The notes: generated by a model from the letters alone, not told the origin. A DNA stretch of 38,700 nucleotides from Amycolatopsis sp. CA-128772 (GCF_002904295.1 NZ_PPHG01000043.1:1-38700), one strand, 5' to 3'. Numbered from the stretch's first letter, positions 15,912 through 23,454 are shown. Translations and numbers: made by a program.

Positions 15912-17635
15912 GCATCGACGAGGCGGCCGCCTGGCGCGCGGCCGGCGCCCTGATCACGCACAAGATGCTCGGCGAGCTGTCCTACGAGCACATGCTGGAA
16001 CCGGTCGGCGACGGCGACGGCTACCGGCTGGACCTCCCTGACGGCGTGGACTACACGTTCCGCGCCCGGCGCGGCGCCTTCGACGCCTGGACGGTCGAAC
16101 CGGGCAGCGCGCGGCGGTGCGGGGAACCCGCGACCGATCCGCGCACCCTGGTCGTCGACGCCCGCGCGGTGCTGGGGCTGAGCGGCCTGCGGCTGGCGGA
16201 CGTCCTGGCCGAGCTGACCGCGACGGTCGCGAACGAGGCCGCCCGGCTGCGCCGTGCGCCGACCGCGGCCGAGCTGTCCGCAATGGAGTACAACCGGGCC
16301 GACGGGCACCTCACCGGCCACCCGCGGCTGGTGCTCAACAAGGGCCGGGTCGGGTTCTCCGCCGTCGACCGCGCGCGGTACGCGCCGGAGGCCGGGGCCG
16401 ATCTGCGGCTGCGGTGGTTCGCCGTCCACCCCGGGCACGCCGAGTTCCGCTGCGTCGACGAGCTCAGCCGGGACGCGCTGCTGGACGGCGAACTCGGCGA
16501 GCTGCGGGCGGAGTTCGCGGCGAAGGCGCCCGAGGACTACGTGTGGGTGCCGGTGCACCCGTGGCAGGCCGACGAGATCGTCGGCACGCTGTACGCCGCC
16601 GAGCTCGCCACCGGAGTCGTCATCGACCTCGGCGAAAGCGCGGACGGCTACCGGCCGCACCAGACCGTCCGGACCCTGGCCAACGTCAGCACGCCCGGCC
16701 GCCACGACGTCAAGACCGCGGTCTCGGTGCGGAACACGCTCGTCTACCGCGGGCTCGCCTCGGCGGCCACGCTGGCCGGGCCGTCGGTGACGACGTGGCT
16801 GCGCCGGATCAGCGCGGCCGATCCGCTGCTCACCGGCAAGTACCGGTTCGGGCTGCTCGGTGAGGTCGCGAGCGTGTCGGTCAAGCACCCGCTGTTCGGG
16901 CACCTCGACGAGCTGCCGTACCGGTTCCACGAAACGCTGGGTGCGCTGTGGCGTGAGCCGCTGCCGCCGGGGGAGCGCGCGATTTCGTTCGCCGCGCTGC
17001 CCTACCGGGGGCCGGACGGTGTTTCCGTGCTGGCGCACCTGATCGGCGGCGGTGACGCGATCGCGTGGCTGACGCGGTTGTTCGACCTGGTGCTCACGCC
17101 GTTGCTGCAGTGGCTGCTGCGCCACGGTGTCGGGTTCTGCCCGCACGGGCAGAACCTGATCCTCGTCGTCGATGCCGCCGGATTTCCGCAGCGGGTGCTG
17201 ATCAAGGACTTCGCGCAGGGGGTCGATCTGCTCGACGAACAGCTGGAGAGCTACGCGTCCCTCCCGCCCGAGGCCGCGGCCGACATGCTGCGCTGGCCCG
17301 CGCACCTGCTGGCGCAGTCGCTGTTCAGCTCGGTGTTCTCCGGGCAGTTCCGGTTCTGGGCCGAGGTCCTGCTCGACGAGCTGGGCCTGCCGCGGGCGGA
17401 GTTCTGGGCGCCGGTGCGGGACGTCGTCGGCCGCTACCGGGACGAGAACCCGGAGGTGGCGGCGCGCTTCGACGCCTGCCGCCTGTTCGCGCCGGACGTC
17501 GAGCGGGTCACGCTCAACCGGGAGCACTTCGCCGGCCAGGGCTTCGACAAGGTGGAGCGCGACGACGAGTTCGACGTCCGGTGGGGGCGGGTGCCGAATC
17601 CGCTGCACTCGGCGGATCCGGGGGGCGCGTGGTGA
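15908..17635 (+). CDS. IucA/IucC-family NRPS-independent siderophore synthetase
   Basis: 575 aa, close to DesD (about 590 aa). ATP-binding and carboxylate-activating signatures are present: GHPRLVLNKGRVGFS, VPVHPWQADEIV and TLANVSTPGRHDVKTAVSVR in the N-terminal half. The C-terminal FhuF-like part carries HGQNLILV and VLIKDFAQGVDL. NIS synthetases adenylate a carboxylate and couple it to an amine, building hydroxamate or citrate siderophores. This one belongs with the DesD/AlcC-like branch by context, which is an inference. AGGAG at 15901-15905 precedes a GTG at 15908 that overlaps the hydroxylase stop. Its TGA overlaps the GTG of the ligase gene downstream. Confidence 0.92.
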   Translation: MSIDEAAAWRAAGALITHKMLGELSYEHMLEPVGDGDGYRLDLPDGVDYTFRARRGAFDAWTVEPGSARRCGEPATDPRTLVVDARAVLGLSGLRLADVLAELTATVANEAARLRRAPTAAELSAMEYNRADGHLTGHPRLVLNKGRVGFSAVDRARYAPEAGADLRLRWFAVHPGHAEFRCVDELSRDALLDGELGELRAEFAAKAPEDYVWVPVHPWQADEIVGTLYAAELATGVVIDLGESADGYRPHQTVRTLANVSTPGRHDVKTAVSVRNTLVYRGLASAATLAGPSVTTWLRRISAADPLLTGKYRFGLLGEVASVSVKHPLFGHLDELPYRFHETLGALWREPLPPGERAISFAALPYRGPDGVSVLAHLIGGGDAIAWLTRLFDLVLTPLLQWLLRHGVGFCPHGQNLILVVDAAGFPQRVLIKDFAQGVDLLDEQLESYASLPPEAAADMLRWPAHLLAQSLFSSVFSGQFRFWAEVLLDELGLPRAEFWAPVRDVVGRYRDENPEVAARFDACRLFAPDVERVTLNREHFAGQGFDKVERDDEFDVRWGRVPNPLHSADPGGAW

Positions 17636-18939
17636 CGGCGTTCGCGCGGCCGGCCGGGCCGCGGTCCCTCGCCGCCCGGCGGGCGGCGGGCGTGGCGGGG
17701 GCGGCCGTGCTGCGGGGGGTGCTGGCCGAAGACGGCGCTCGGTTGCTCCTGCTGGTGCCCGATCCGCACGCCCGGTTCGCCGCGGTCGAGGTCGCTGGGC
17801 CGTTCGCCGCTTCGGTGCTCGACGAGGGCTACGGGGTGTGCAGTTACGTCTTCGCGTGGACGCCGTCGCGGGATCCGCTGCCGGTTTCCGGGGTGCTGGG
17901 CGGGTATCTGGAAGGGTTCGGGGACCTGCGGATGCGGCCGGATGCCGCTTCGGTGATTCCGCTCGGGGAGCGGACCTGGGCCGTGGTGTGCGATGCGGAA
18001 TGGCCGTCGGGGGTGGCGGCCGAACTCGCGCCGCGTGAGGTGCTGCGCGGCCAGCTCGCCGCCCTGGAGGGGCTGGGGCTGGTGCCGTCGGTGGGTATCG
18101 AGCACGAGGTGGTGTTCCGTGACGCCGCCGGTGCTCCGTTGACCGGGCACGGTGTGGACTACGCCTTGGGTGGCACCGAACGGCTGTTGCCGCTGCTGGG
18201 TGAGCTGCGGGTCGCGCTGGATGATGCCGGGCTGGGGGCCGAAAGCGCCCGGGCCGAGTGTCATCCGGGGCAGTACGAGGTTGTGCTGCGTCACCGGGAC
18301 GCTCTGGCTGCCTGTGATGATGTGCTGCTGCAGCAGGTGGTTGTGCGGCGGGTGGCTGCTCGTCATGGTGTGGTCGCCGATTACCTTGCCGCGCCTGAGG
18401 TCGGGCAGGGCAATTCGGGGCACATTCACCTTTCGTTGTCCGCTGTGGACGGTTCGGAGCCGGATCTGCTCGGAGGGTTTCTGGCCGGGGTGCTTCGTGA
18501 TGCGCGGGCGTTGACGGGTGTCTGGGCGCCGACTTGGAACAGCTACGTCCGGCTGCGGACCGCGCCGTTTTCGCCGCTCGAGGTTCGGTGGGGGTACGAC
18601 GATCGGACCGCTTCGGTGCGGGTGGCCGGTCCTTCGTCCAGTCCGCGGCTGGAGTTCCGGTTCGCCGGGGCGGATGCTCAGCCGCATCTCGTCGTCGCTG
18701 CGCTTCTCGCTGCCGGGCGGTTCGGGCTGGAGGAAGGGTTGCGGGCGCCCGAGGCGGGGGTGCGGGTCGGATCGCTGGCGGCTTCGCCTTGGGAAGCTCT
18801 TTCCCTGTTCGGCCGGGTGGGGCAGTTGCTGGGTGCTGATGTCGCTGCCCAGCTGGGTGCGTTGCTGACCGAGGAGATCGAGTCCGGTTTGGACGTGGTC
18901 ACCGATTGGCAGCGGCGGCGTGGTTCTCTGCGGTCTTGA
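17632..18939 (+). CDS. Glutamine-synthetase-like amide ligase in a siderophore operon
   Basis: 435 aa, GS type I fold. Metal and substrate residues of GS are recognisable: GIEHEV (E157, E159), AECHPGQYEV (E209, E216), GNSGHIHLSL (N261, H264/H266), SYVRLRTAPFSP, DRTASVRV (R325, R330) and RLEFRFAGADAQPHLV (E341, R343). The N-terminal beta-grasp domain is present (FGDLRMRPD), but the GS loop with the ammonium-binding Asp (DGSS) is not recognisable; QPHL replaces the usual NPYL. An ATP-dependent ligase of a gamma-carboxylate with an amine other than ammonia is therefore likely, as in the GlnA3/PuuA-type gamma-glutamyl-polyamine synthetases. No DesC-like acyltransferase is in the operon, so it may supply that bond. 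The last 600 bp use many T-ending codons, unlike upstream genes. Confidence 0.85.
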   Translation: MTAFARPAGPRSLAARRAAGVAGAAVLRGVLAEDGARLLLLVPDPHARFAAVEVAGPFAASVLDEGYGVCSYVFAWTPSRDPLPVSGVLGGYLEGFGDLRMRPDAASVIPLGERTWAVVCDAEWPSGVAAELAPREVLRGQLAALEGLGLVPSVGIEHEVVFRDAAGAPLTGHGVDYALGGTERLLPLLGELRVALDDAGLGAESARAECHPGQYEVVLRHRDALAACDDVLLQQVVVRRVAARHGVVADYLAAPEVGQGNSGHIHLSLSAVDGSEPDLLGGFLAGVLRDARALTGVWAPTWNSYVRLRTAPFSPLEVRWGYDDRTASVRVAGPSSSPRLEFRFAGADAQPHLVVAALLAAGRFGLEEGLRAPEAGVRVGSLAASPWEALSLFGRVGQLLGADVAAQLGALLTEEIESGLDVVTDWQRRRGSLRS

Positions 18940-18954
18940 GGTTTCTCCGCCACC

Positions 18955-18994
18955 CCGAAGCCCGATTGTGGCTACGGACGTGTTCTGGCTTCGG
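18955..18994 (+). terminator. Inverted repeat after the siderophore operon
   Basis: CCGAAGCC (18955-18962) and GGCTTCGG (18987-18994) are perfect 8-bp arms with a 24-nt loop, starting 15 nt after the stop at 18939. A similar pyrimidine-led element follows the gene ending at 27443. The rest of the 265-bp gap to sthA holds only short GC palindromes, for example CCCCGCGGGG at 19129-19138. Confidence 0.4.
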
Positions 18995-19204
18995 ATCGGC
19001 GTTCGAGGGTCGAGGCACACCGGGGTAGGTGCTCACCGCGCCCACCCGGCTCGACGGCGTGTCGCCGGCACAGGTCGCGCCCGGTGACGGCCGGCGACGG
19101 CCGCTCACCCAGCGCCCGGCCACGCCGGCCCCGCGGGGGCGGTTTTGGCGGATCTTCACCGGTCAGGGGTTGCGCCCGGACGCCCGGGTGCGCAGGCTCG
19201 ACGG

Positions 19205-20614
19205 GTGAGCGAGCACGAGTACGACCTCATCGTCATCGGTTCGGGCCCCGGCGGGCAGAAGGCCGCCATCGCGGCGGCGAAGCTCGGCAAGAAGGTGGCG
19301 GTCGTCGACCGGCACGACATGGTCGGCGGGGTGTGCGTCAACACCGGCACGATCCCGTCCAAGACGCTGCGCGAAGCCGTGCTCTACCTGACCGGCATGA
19401 ACCAGCGGGAGCTCTACGGCGCGAGCTACCGGGTCAAGCAGGACATCACCATCGCCGACCTGCTGGCGCGGACCCAGCACGTGGTCGGGCGCGAGGTCCA
19501 GGTCGTGCGCGCGCAGCTGATGCGCAACCACGTCGACCTGATCGACGGCACCGGCTCGTTCGCCGACGCGCACACCGTGGTCGTCGAAGGCCGCCACCGC
19601 GGCGACCGGCGCACCCTTTCGGCCGGCCACGTCGTGATCGCGACCGGGACCCGGCCCGCGCGGCCGGCCCACGTCGACTTCGACGCCGCCCGCGTGCTCG
19701 ACTCCGACGAGCTCCTGCGGCTCGAGCAGATCCCGTCGTCGCTGGTCGTGGTGGGCGCCGGGGTGATCGGGATCGAGTACGCGTCGATGTTCGCCGCGCT
19801 CGGCTCGCGCGTCACCGTGGTCGAGCAGCGCGACCACATGCTCGACTTCTGCGACCCGGAGATCGTCGAGTCGCTCAAGTTCCAGCTGCGCGACCTCGGG
19901 GTCACCTTCCGCTTCGGCGAGAAGGTCGCCGACGTGGCGGTGAACGACCACGCGACCATCACGACGCTGGTCAGCGGCAAGCGCATCCCGGCCGACGGCG
20001 TCATGTACTCGGCCGGCCGCCAGGGCATGACCGGCGAGCTCAACCTGGAGGCGGCGGGCCTGGCCGCGGACGAGCGCGGCCGGCTCGTGGTCGACGAGAA
20101 CTACCGGACGGCGGTGCCGCACATCTACGCGGTCGGCGACGTGATCGGCTTCCCGGCCCTCGCGGCGACGTCGATGGACCAGGGCCGGCTCGCGGCCTAC
20201 CACGCGTTCGGCGAGCCGGCGCACGAACTGGGCGCATTGCAGCCGATCGGCATCTACACGATCCCGGAGATCTCGTACGTCGGCGCGACCGAGGCCCAGC
20301 TGACGTCGTCGTCGGTGCCCTACGAGGTCGGCATCGCCCGCTACCGCGAGCTGGCGCGCGGCCAGATCACCGGCGACAGCTACGGGATGCTGAAGCTGCT
20401 GGTGTCCACAGCGGACCGCAAGCTGCTCGGCGTCCACGTGTTCGGCACCGGCGCGACCGACCTGGTCCACATCGGACAGGCGGTGATGGGCTGCGGCGGC
20501 ACGGTCGACTACCTGGTGGACGCGGTCTTCAACTACCCGACGCTCTCGGAGGCGTACAAAGTGGCCGCCTTGGACGCGACCAACAAGATCCGGGCCCTGG
20601 AGCGGTTCTCGTAA
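19205..20614 (+). CDS. sthA: Soluble NAD(P)+ transhydrogenase (Si-specific)
   Basis: 469 aa, full length. It balances NADPH and NADH pools (NADPH + NAD+ to NADP+ + NADH) as a soluble FAD enzyme of the lipoamide-dehydrogenase superfamily. The FAD motif is IVIGSGPGGQKAAIAAAKLG and the NAD(P) motif is VVVGAGVIGIEYASMFAALG. The active-site region reads GVCVNTGTIPSKTLREAVLYL: one cysteine remains, but the second redox-disulfide cysteine is Thr, as in SthA and unlike disulfide reductases. IYAVGDVIGFPALA and the dimer-interface segment are intact. The GTG at 19205 was chosen because the family starts about 5 residues before YDLIVIGSG; upstream in-frame codons add a non-conserved Arg/Pro tail. No strong Shine-Dalgarno is seen. 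It is probably monocistronic. Confidence 0.92.
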   Translation: MSEHEYDLIVIGSGPGGQKAAIAAAKLGKKVAVVDRHDMVGGVCVNTGTIPSKTLREAVLYLTGMNQRELYGASYRVKQDITIADLLARTQHVVGREVQVVRAQLMRNHVDLIDGTGSFADAHTVVVEGRHRGDRRTLSAGHVVIATGTRPARPAHVDFDAARVLDSDELLRLEQIPSSLVVVGAGVIGIEYASMFAALGSRVTVVEQRDHMLDFCDPEIVESLKFQLRDLGVTFRFGEKVADVAVNDHATITTLVSGKRIPADGVMYSAGRQGMTGELNLEAAGLAADERGRLVVDENYRTAVPHIYAVGDVIGFPALAATSMDQGRLAAYHAFGEPAHELGALQPIGIYTIPEISYVGATEAQLTSSSVPYEVGIARYRELARGQITGDSYGMLKLLVSTADRKLLGVHVFGTGATDLVHIGQAVMGCGGTVDYLVDAVFNYPTLSEAYKVAALDATNKIRALERFS

Positions 20615-20664
20615 CACCTCAGTCGTCACACCAGCACCACGTGATCCGCTCGCCCCGAACCGGT

Positions 20665-20692
20665 TTGACACCCGTCTAGAACGTATGTTCGA
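20665..20692 (+). promoter_or_regulatory. SOS box (LexA operator) with TTGACA element
   Basis: TAGAAC-GTAT-GTTCGA at 20677-20692 matches the actinobacterial SOS box TCGAAC-N4-GTTCGA at 11 of 12 fixed positions; the 8 core bases GAAC/GTTC are all present. An exact TTGACA lies at 20665-20670. The -10 element is not clear; TATGTT at 20684 is only 13 bp from it. The site is 9-24 bp upstream of the GTG at 20701, ideally placed to repress the radical SAM gene. Confidence 0.7.
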
Positions 20693-20700
20693 CTGGCGGC

Positions 20701-22590
20701 GTGCGATGGGATCGGCAGCGGACAGGGGAGGGTGAACCGGCACTGCCCGGGCTGGAAGGCCTGGTGCGATCGGTGCGGTCACCGGAATTCGACGGCGTCA
20801 CCTTTCACGAGGTGCACGCGCGGTCGGTGCTGAACAAGGTGCCGGCCGGCTCCGGCGTGCCGTTCGGCTGGACCGTCAACCCCTACCGCGGCTGTTCCCA
20901 CGCCTGTACCTACTGCCTCGAAGGCGGCACCCGGATCCTCCTGGCCGACGGCCGGACCCGGGCGCTGTCGGACCTGAAGGTCGGCGACGAGATCTACGGC
21001 ACCCGCGGCCACGGCGCCGCCCGGCGGCTGGTCCCGACCCGGGTCGAAGCCCACTGGACCACGCTTCGCGACGCCTACCGCGTGACGCTGGAAGACGGCA
21101 CCCGGCTCGTCGCCGGCGGTGACCACCGGTTCCTCACCAGCAAGGGCTGGAAGCACGTCACCGGCAGCAAGTTCGGCGCCGCACAGCGGCCGCACCTGGA
21201 GCCGGGCACCGAGCTGATCGGCGTCGGCCGGTTCGCCCCGACCCCGGACGAGACGCTCGGCTACCGGGCCGGGTACCTCTGCGGGATGCTGCGCTCCGGC
21301 GGGTTCGCCGCGGAACCGGACGCCGCCGCGCGGGCGCTGGAGTACCTGCCGGACTTCGGCGCGTCGGTCGGTTTTCTCAAGGTACCGCCGGATCCGGACG
21401 CCCACTGGCAGCGCGGGTTCCTCGCCGGCGTCTTCGACCTCGCGGGCGGCTACGGCCGCGGCGTCCTCGCGGTGGCGCACGACGAGCCCGAGATCGCCGA
21501 CGCCTTCACCGCCGCGCTCGCCGGCTTCGGCTTCGCCTGGCAGCTCGACGAGGTGCCGAAGTTCCCGACGCGGCAGGAGATCCGGCTGCTCGGCGGCGTC
21601 GGCGAGGTGCTGCGCTTCCTGCACGTGAGCAACCCGGCTGTCACCTGGAAACGGTCCCTCGACGGCGCGGCGATCGGCGCGAGCCGTCGGCGCGTCGAGG
21701 CGATCGAGCCGCTGGGCCTGCAGCTGCCGCTGTTCGACATCACCACCGGCACCGGCGACTTCGTGGCCGACGGGATGGTGTCGCACAACTGCTTCGCCCG
21801 GAACACCCACACCTACCTCGACTTCGACGCGGGCCACGACTTCGACACGCAGGTGGTCGTCAAGATCAACGCGCCGCAGGTGCTGGCCGCGCAGCTGAAG
21901 AAGCCGTCGTGGCGGCGCGAGCCCGTCGCGATGGGCACCAACACCGACCCGTACCAGCGCGCCGAGGGCCGCTACCGGCTGATGCCGGGCATCATCACGG
22001 CGCTGGCGCGCTCCGGCACGCCGCTGTCGGTGCTGACGAAGGGCACGGTGCTGGCGCGGGACCTGCCGCTGCTGAAGGACGTCGCCCAGGACGTGCCGGT
22101 GGGGCTCGCCGTGTCGATCGCGCTGCTCGACGAAGAGCTGCAGCACCGCCTCGAGCCCGGTACGCCGAGCCCGCGGGCGCGGCTGGAGCTGGTCCGCAAG
22201 GCCCGGGACGCCGGGCTGCCCTGTTCGGTGCTGGTGGCGCCGGTGCTGCCGTGGCTGACCGACTCGGAAGAGGCCCTGGACGCGCTGTTCGCCCAGCTCG
22301 CCGACGTCGGCGCGTCGAGCGTCACGGCGTTCGCGCTGCACCTGCGCCCCGGCGCGCGGGAGTGGTTCGGCCGCTGGCTGGCGGGCACGCGCCCGGAGCT
22401 CGTCCCGCGGTACCGCGAGCTGTACGCGCGGGGCAGTTACGTGCGGAAGGAGTACCGGGCCGGGCTCGCGGAGCGCGTCGTCCCGCTGCTGCGGCGGTAC
22501 GGGCTGGACGCCAAGACCGGGTTCGACCTGCGCGGCCCGGCGTCGGCCGCACCGGAAGACGTCCCGGCAGAGCAGCTGCGGCTGCTCTGA
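20701..22590 (+). CDS. Intein-containing Rv2578c/SplB-family radical SAM protein
   Basis: 629-aa precursor; splicing would leave 337 aa, close to the intein-free mycobacterial Rv2578c (about 340 aa). The N-extein (1-71) ends with NPYRGCSHACTY, the first two cysteines of CX3CX2C. The C-extein begins C364-FARNTHTYLD, so removal of residues 72-363 rebuilds the 4Fe-4S/SAM motif CSHACTYC. Further family motifs are GTNTDPYQRAEGRY, LTKGTVLARDL and SYVRKEYR-like C-terminal segments. The superfamily cleaves SAM to a 5'-deoxyadenosyl radical; SplB relatives repair spore photoproduct, but the Rv2578c substrate is not known to me. The GTG at 20701 has a weak Shine-Dalgarno and an SOS box just upstream. 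Confidence 0.92.
   Translation: MRWDRQRTGEGEPALPGLEGLVRSVRSPEFDGVTFHEVHARSVLNKVPAGSGVPFGWTVNPYRGCSHACTYCLEGGTRILLADGRTRALSDLKVGDEIYGTRGHGAARRLVPTRVEAHWTTLRDAYRVTLEDGTRLVAGGDHRFLTSKGWKHVTGSKFGAAQRPHLEPGTELIGVGRFAPTPDETLGYRAGYLCGMLRSGGFAAEPDAAARALEYLPDFGASVGFLKVPPDPDAHWQRGFLAGVFDLAGGYGRGVLAVAHDEPEIADAFTAALAGFGFAWQLDEVPKFPTRQEIRLLGGVGEVLRFLHVSNPAVTWKRSLDGAAIGASRRRVEAIEPLGLQLPLFDITTGTGDFVADGMVSHNCFARNTHTYLDFDAGHDFDTQVVVKINAPQVLAAQLKKPSWRREPVAMGTNTDPYQRAEGRYRLMPGIITALARSGTPLSVLTKGTVLARDLPLLKDVAQDVPVGLAVSIALLDEELQHRLEPGTPSPRARLELVRKARDAGLPCSVLVAPVLPWLTDSEEALDALFAQLADVGASSVTAFALHLRPGAREWFGRWLAGTRPELVPRYRELYARGSYVRKEYRAGLAERVVPLLRRYGLDAKTGFDLRGPASAAPEDVPAEQLRLL
20914..21789 (+). other. Intein (292 aa) with degenerate LAGLIDADG endonuclease domain
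   Basis: The intein starts at C72 (TGC 20914-20916) and ends at N363 (AAC 21787-21789), with C364 as +1 residue. Block A reads CLEGGTRILLADG. Block B is around VAGGDHRFLTSKGWK (H142). Blocks F/G read LFDITTGTGDFVADGMVSHN, with the penultimate His and terminal Asn. Splicing residues are thus complete. Between them lie two LAGLIDADG-like helices: GYRAGYLCGMLRSGG (187-201) and GFLAGVFDLAGG (239-250). The acidic residue at the eighth position of each is replaced (G200, A248), so DNA cleavage is unlikely. Its base composition matches the host gene, consistent with long residence. Confidence 0.92.
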
Positions 22591-22639
22591 GGGTCCTTTG
22601 TGGACACGCCGGGTGACGCGCTGCGCCGTTAGCGTCAAT

Positions 22640-22659
22640 CGGGCGCGCTTTCGCGCCCG
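22640..22659 (+). terminator. GC-rich hairpin terminator after the radical SAM gene
   Basis: CGGGCGCG (22640-22647) and CGCGCCCG (22652-22659) are perfect 8-bp arms with a CTTT loop, 50 nt after the stop at 22590. No U tract follows. Confidence 0.55.
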
Positions 22660-22696
22660 GTGTCCGCGGCTTGCGGCAAAATGTCCGATCGTGTCG

Positions 22697-22726
22697 TTGT
22701 CGTGGCGTGTCACCGGCGCCTAACGT
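22697..22726 (+). promoter_or_regulatory. Candidate promoter of the MerB-like gene
   Basis: TTGTCG (22697-22702) and TAACGT (22721-22726) are 18 bp apart, followed by GGAAGGAG (22743-22750) and a GTG at 22757. TAACGT-type -10 boxes are frequent in actinobacteria. The hexamers were judged by eye only. Confidence 0.4.
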
Positions 22727-22756
22727 CGAGGGGATCGAGTTCGGAAGGAGCCGGAC

Positions 22757-23359
22757 GTGACGACCTCGCAGACCGACCGCGTCGCGGCCGCCCGGCTCGC
22801 CTGGGCCGCCCTGAAGCTGACGCGGGCCGGCCGGCACCCGGTGGGCGTGGACCGGCTGGCCGCGACGGTCGGCGTACCGCCGGCCGAAGCCCGCCGGCTG
22901 GTCGAGCTGATCGGCTTCACGCTGCACCGCGACCTGGTCTCCACCGGCCCGGCCCCGCGCGGCGCCCACCACCGCCTCGAACCGGCCGAAGGCACCCTCG
23001 GCGCCGGCCCCGACGGCACGGTGGACATGTTCCTGCTGGCCATCGCCACCGGCGAGCGCGTGCACGCGACGGCGACCTGCCCGGTCACCGGGACGCGCAT
23101 CCGCATCGAGCTGGTGTCCCACGCGATCCTGCTGGCCGACCCGCCGTCGGCGGTGGTCGCGGCGGTCGACCTCGGGTTCGGCTTGGACGGGGTGGACGCG
23201 GTGGCGTGCGCGGGCCAGCCGTTCTTCGCCTCGGCTTCGGCGGCGGCGAGCTGGCTGGTGGCGAACCCGGGTGGCCGGATCTACCAGGTGCCGGCCTACC
23301 TGGCCCAGGCGCACCGGCTGGTCGCGGCGCTGGAGATCCGGCCCAAGTACGTCCTCTGA
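22757..23359 (+). CDS. MerB-like (organomercurial-lyase fold) protein, one catalytic Cys missing
   Basis: 200 aa. Residues about 10-60 look like a winged-helix domain, as at the MerB N-terminus. The C-terminal part aligns with MerB: TVDMFLLAIATGERVHATATC, then ACAGQPFFASASAAASWL, which matches the MerB segment CCHVHFFAS. By alignment to a MerB sequence recalled from memory, D90 corresponds to catalytic Asp99 and C151 to Cys159, but the Cys96 position is G87. C108 matches the conserved structural cysteine in the CPVTG turn. Protonolysis of C-Hg bonds normally needs Cys96, so classic MerB activity is doubtful; thiol binding or a different ligand is possible. No other mer genes are nearby. The GTG at 22757 has GGAAGGAG 6 nt upstream. 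Confidence 0.7.
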   Translation: MTTSQTDRVAAARLAWAALKLTRAGRHPVGVDRLAATVGVPPAEARRLVELIGFTLHRDLVSTGPAPRGAHHRLEPAEGTLGAGPDGTVDMFLLAIATGERVHATATCPVTGTRIRIELVSHAILLADPPSAVVAAVDLGFGLDGVDAVACAGQPFFASASAAASWLVANPGGRIYQVPAYLAQAHRLVAALEIRPKYVL

Positions 23360-23395
23360 CCTCCACGCGGAAGCAGCCTGCCGACGTCGTACGCT

Positions 23396-23432
23396 GGGTG
23401 GTTCGTTAGCCTTTCAGCAGCGAGAACCACCC
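23396..23432 (+). promoter_or_regulatory. Inverted repeat in the aspS leader
   Basis: GGGTGGTTC (23396-23404) and GAACCACCC (23424-23432) are perfect 9-bp arms around a 19-nt loop. It lies between the MerB-like stop (23359) and the aspS Shine-Dalgarno (AAGGAG, 23439-23444). As RNA it would form a stem just before the ribosome site; as DNA it could be an operator. Two TANNNT hexamers (TACGCT 23390, TAGCCT 23407) make the transcription start uncertain. Confidence 0.5.
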
Positions 23433-23454
23433 ATGTCGAAGGAGAGCAGTCGCA

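Noticed and set aside
23360..23454. T-box leader upstream of aspS, suggested by GGGTGG
   Set aside because: Only 95 nt are available and the AGGGTGGNACCGCG core is not met; there is no room for Stem I with a specifier codon.
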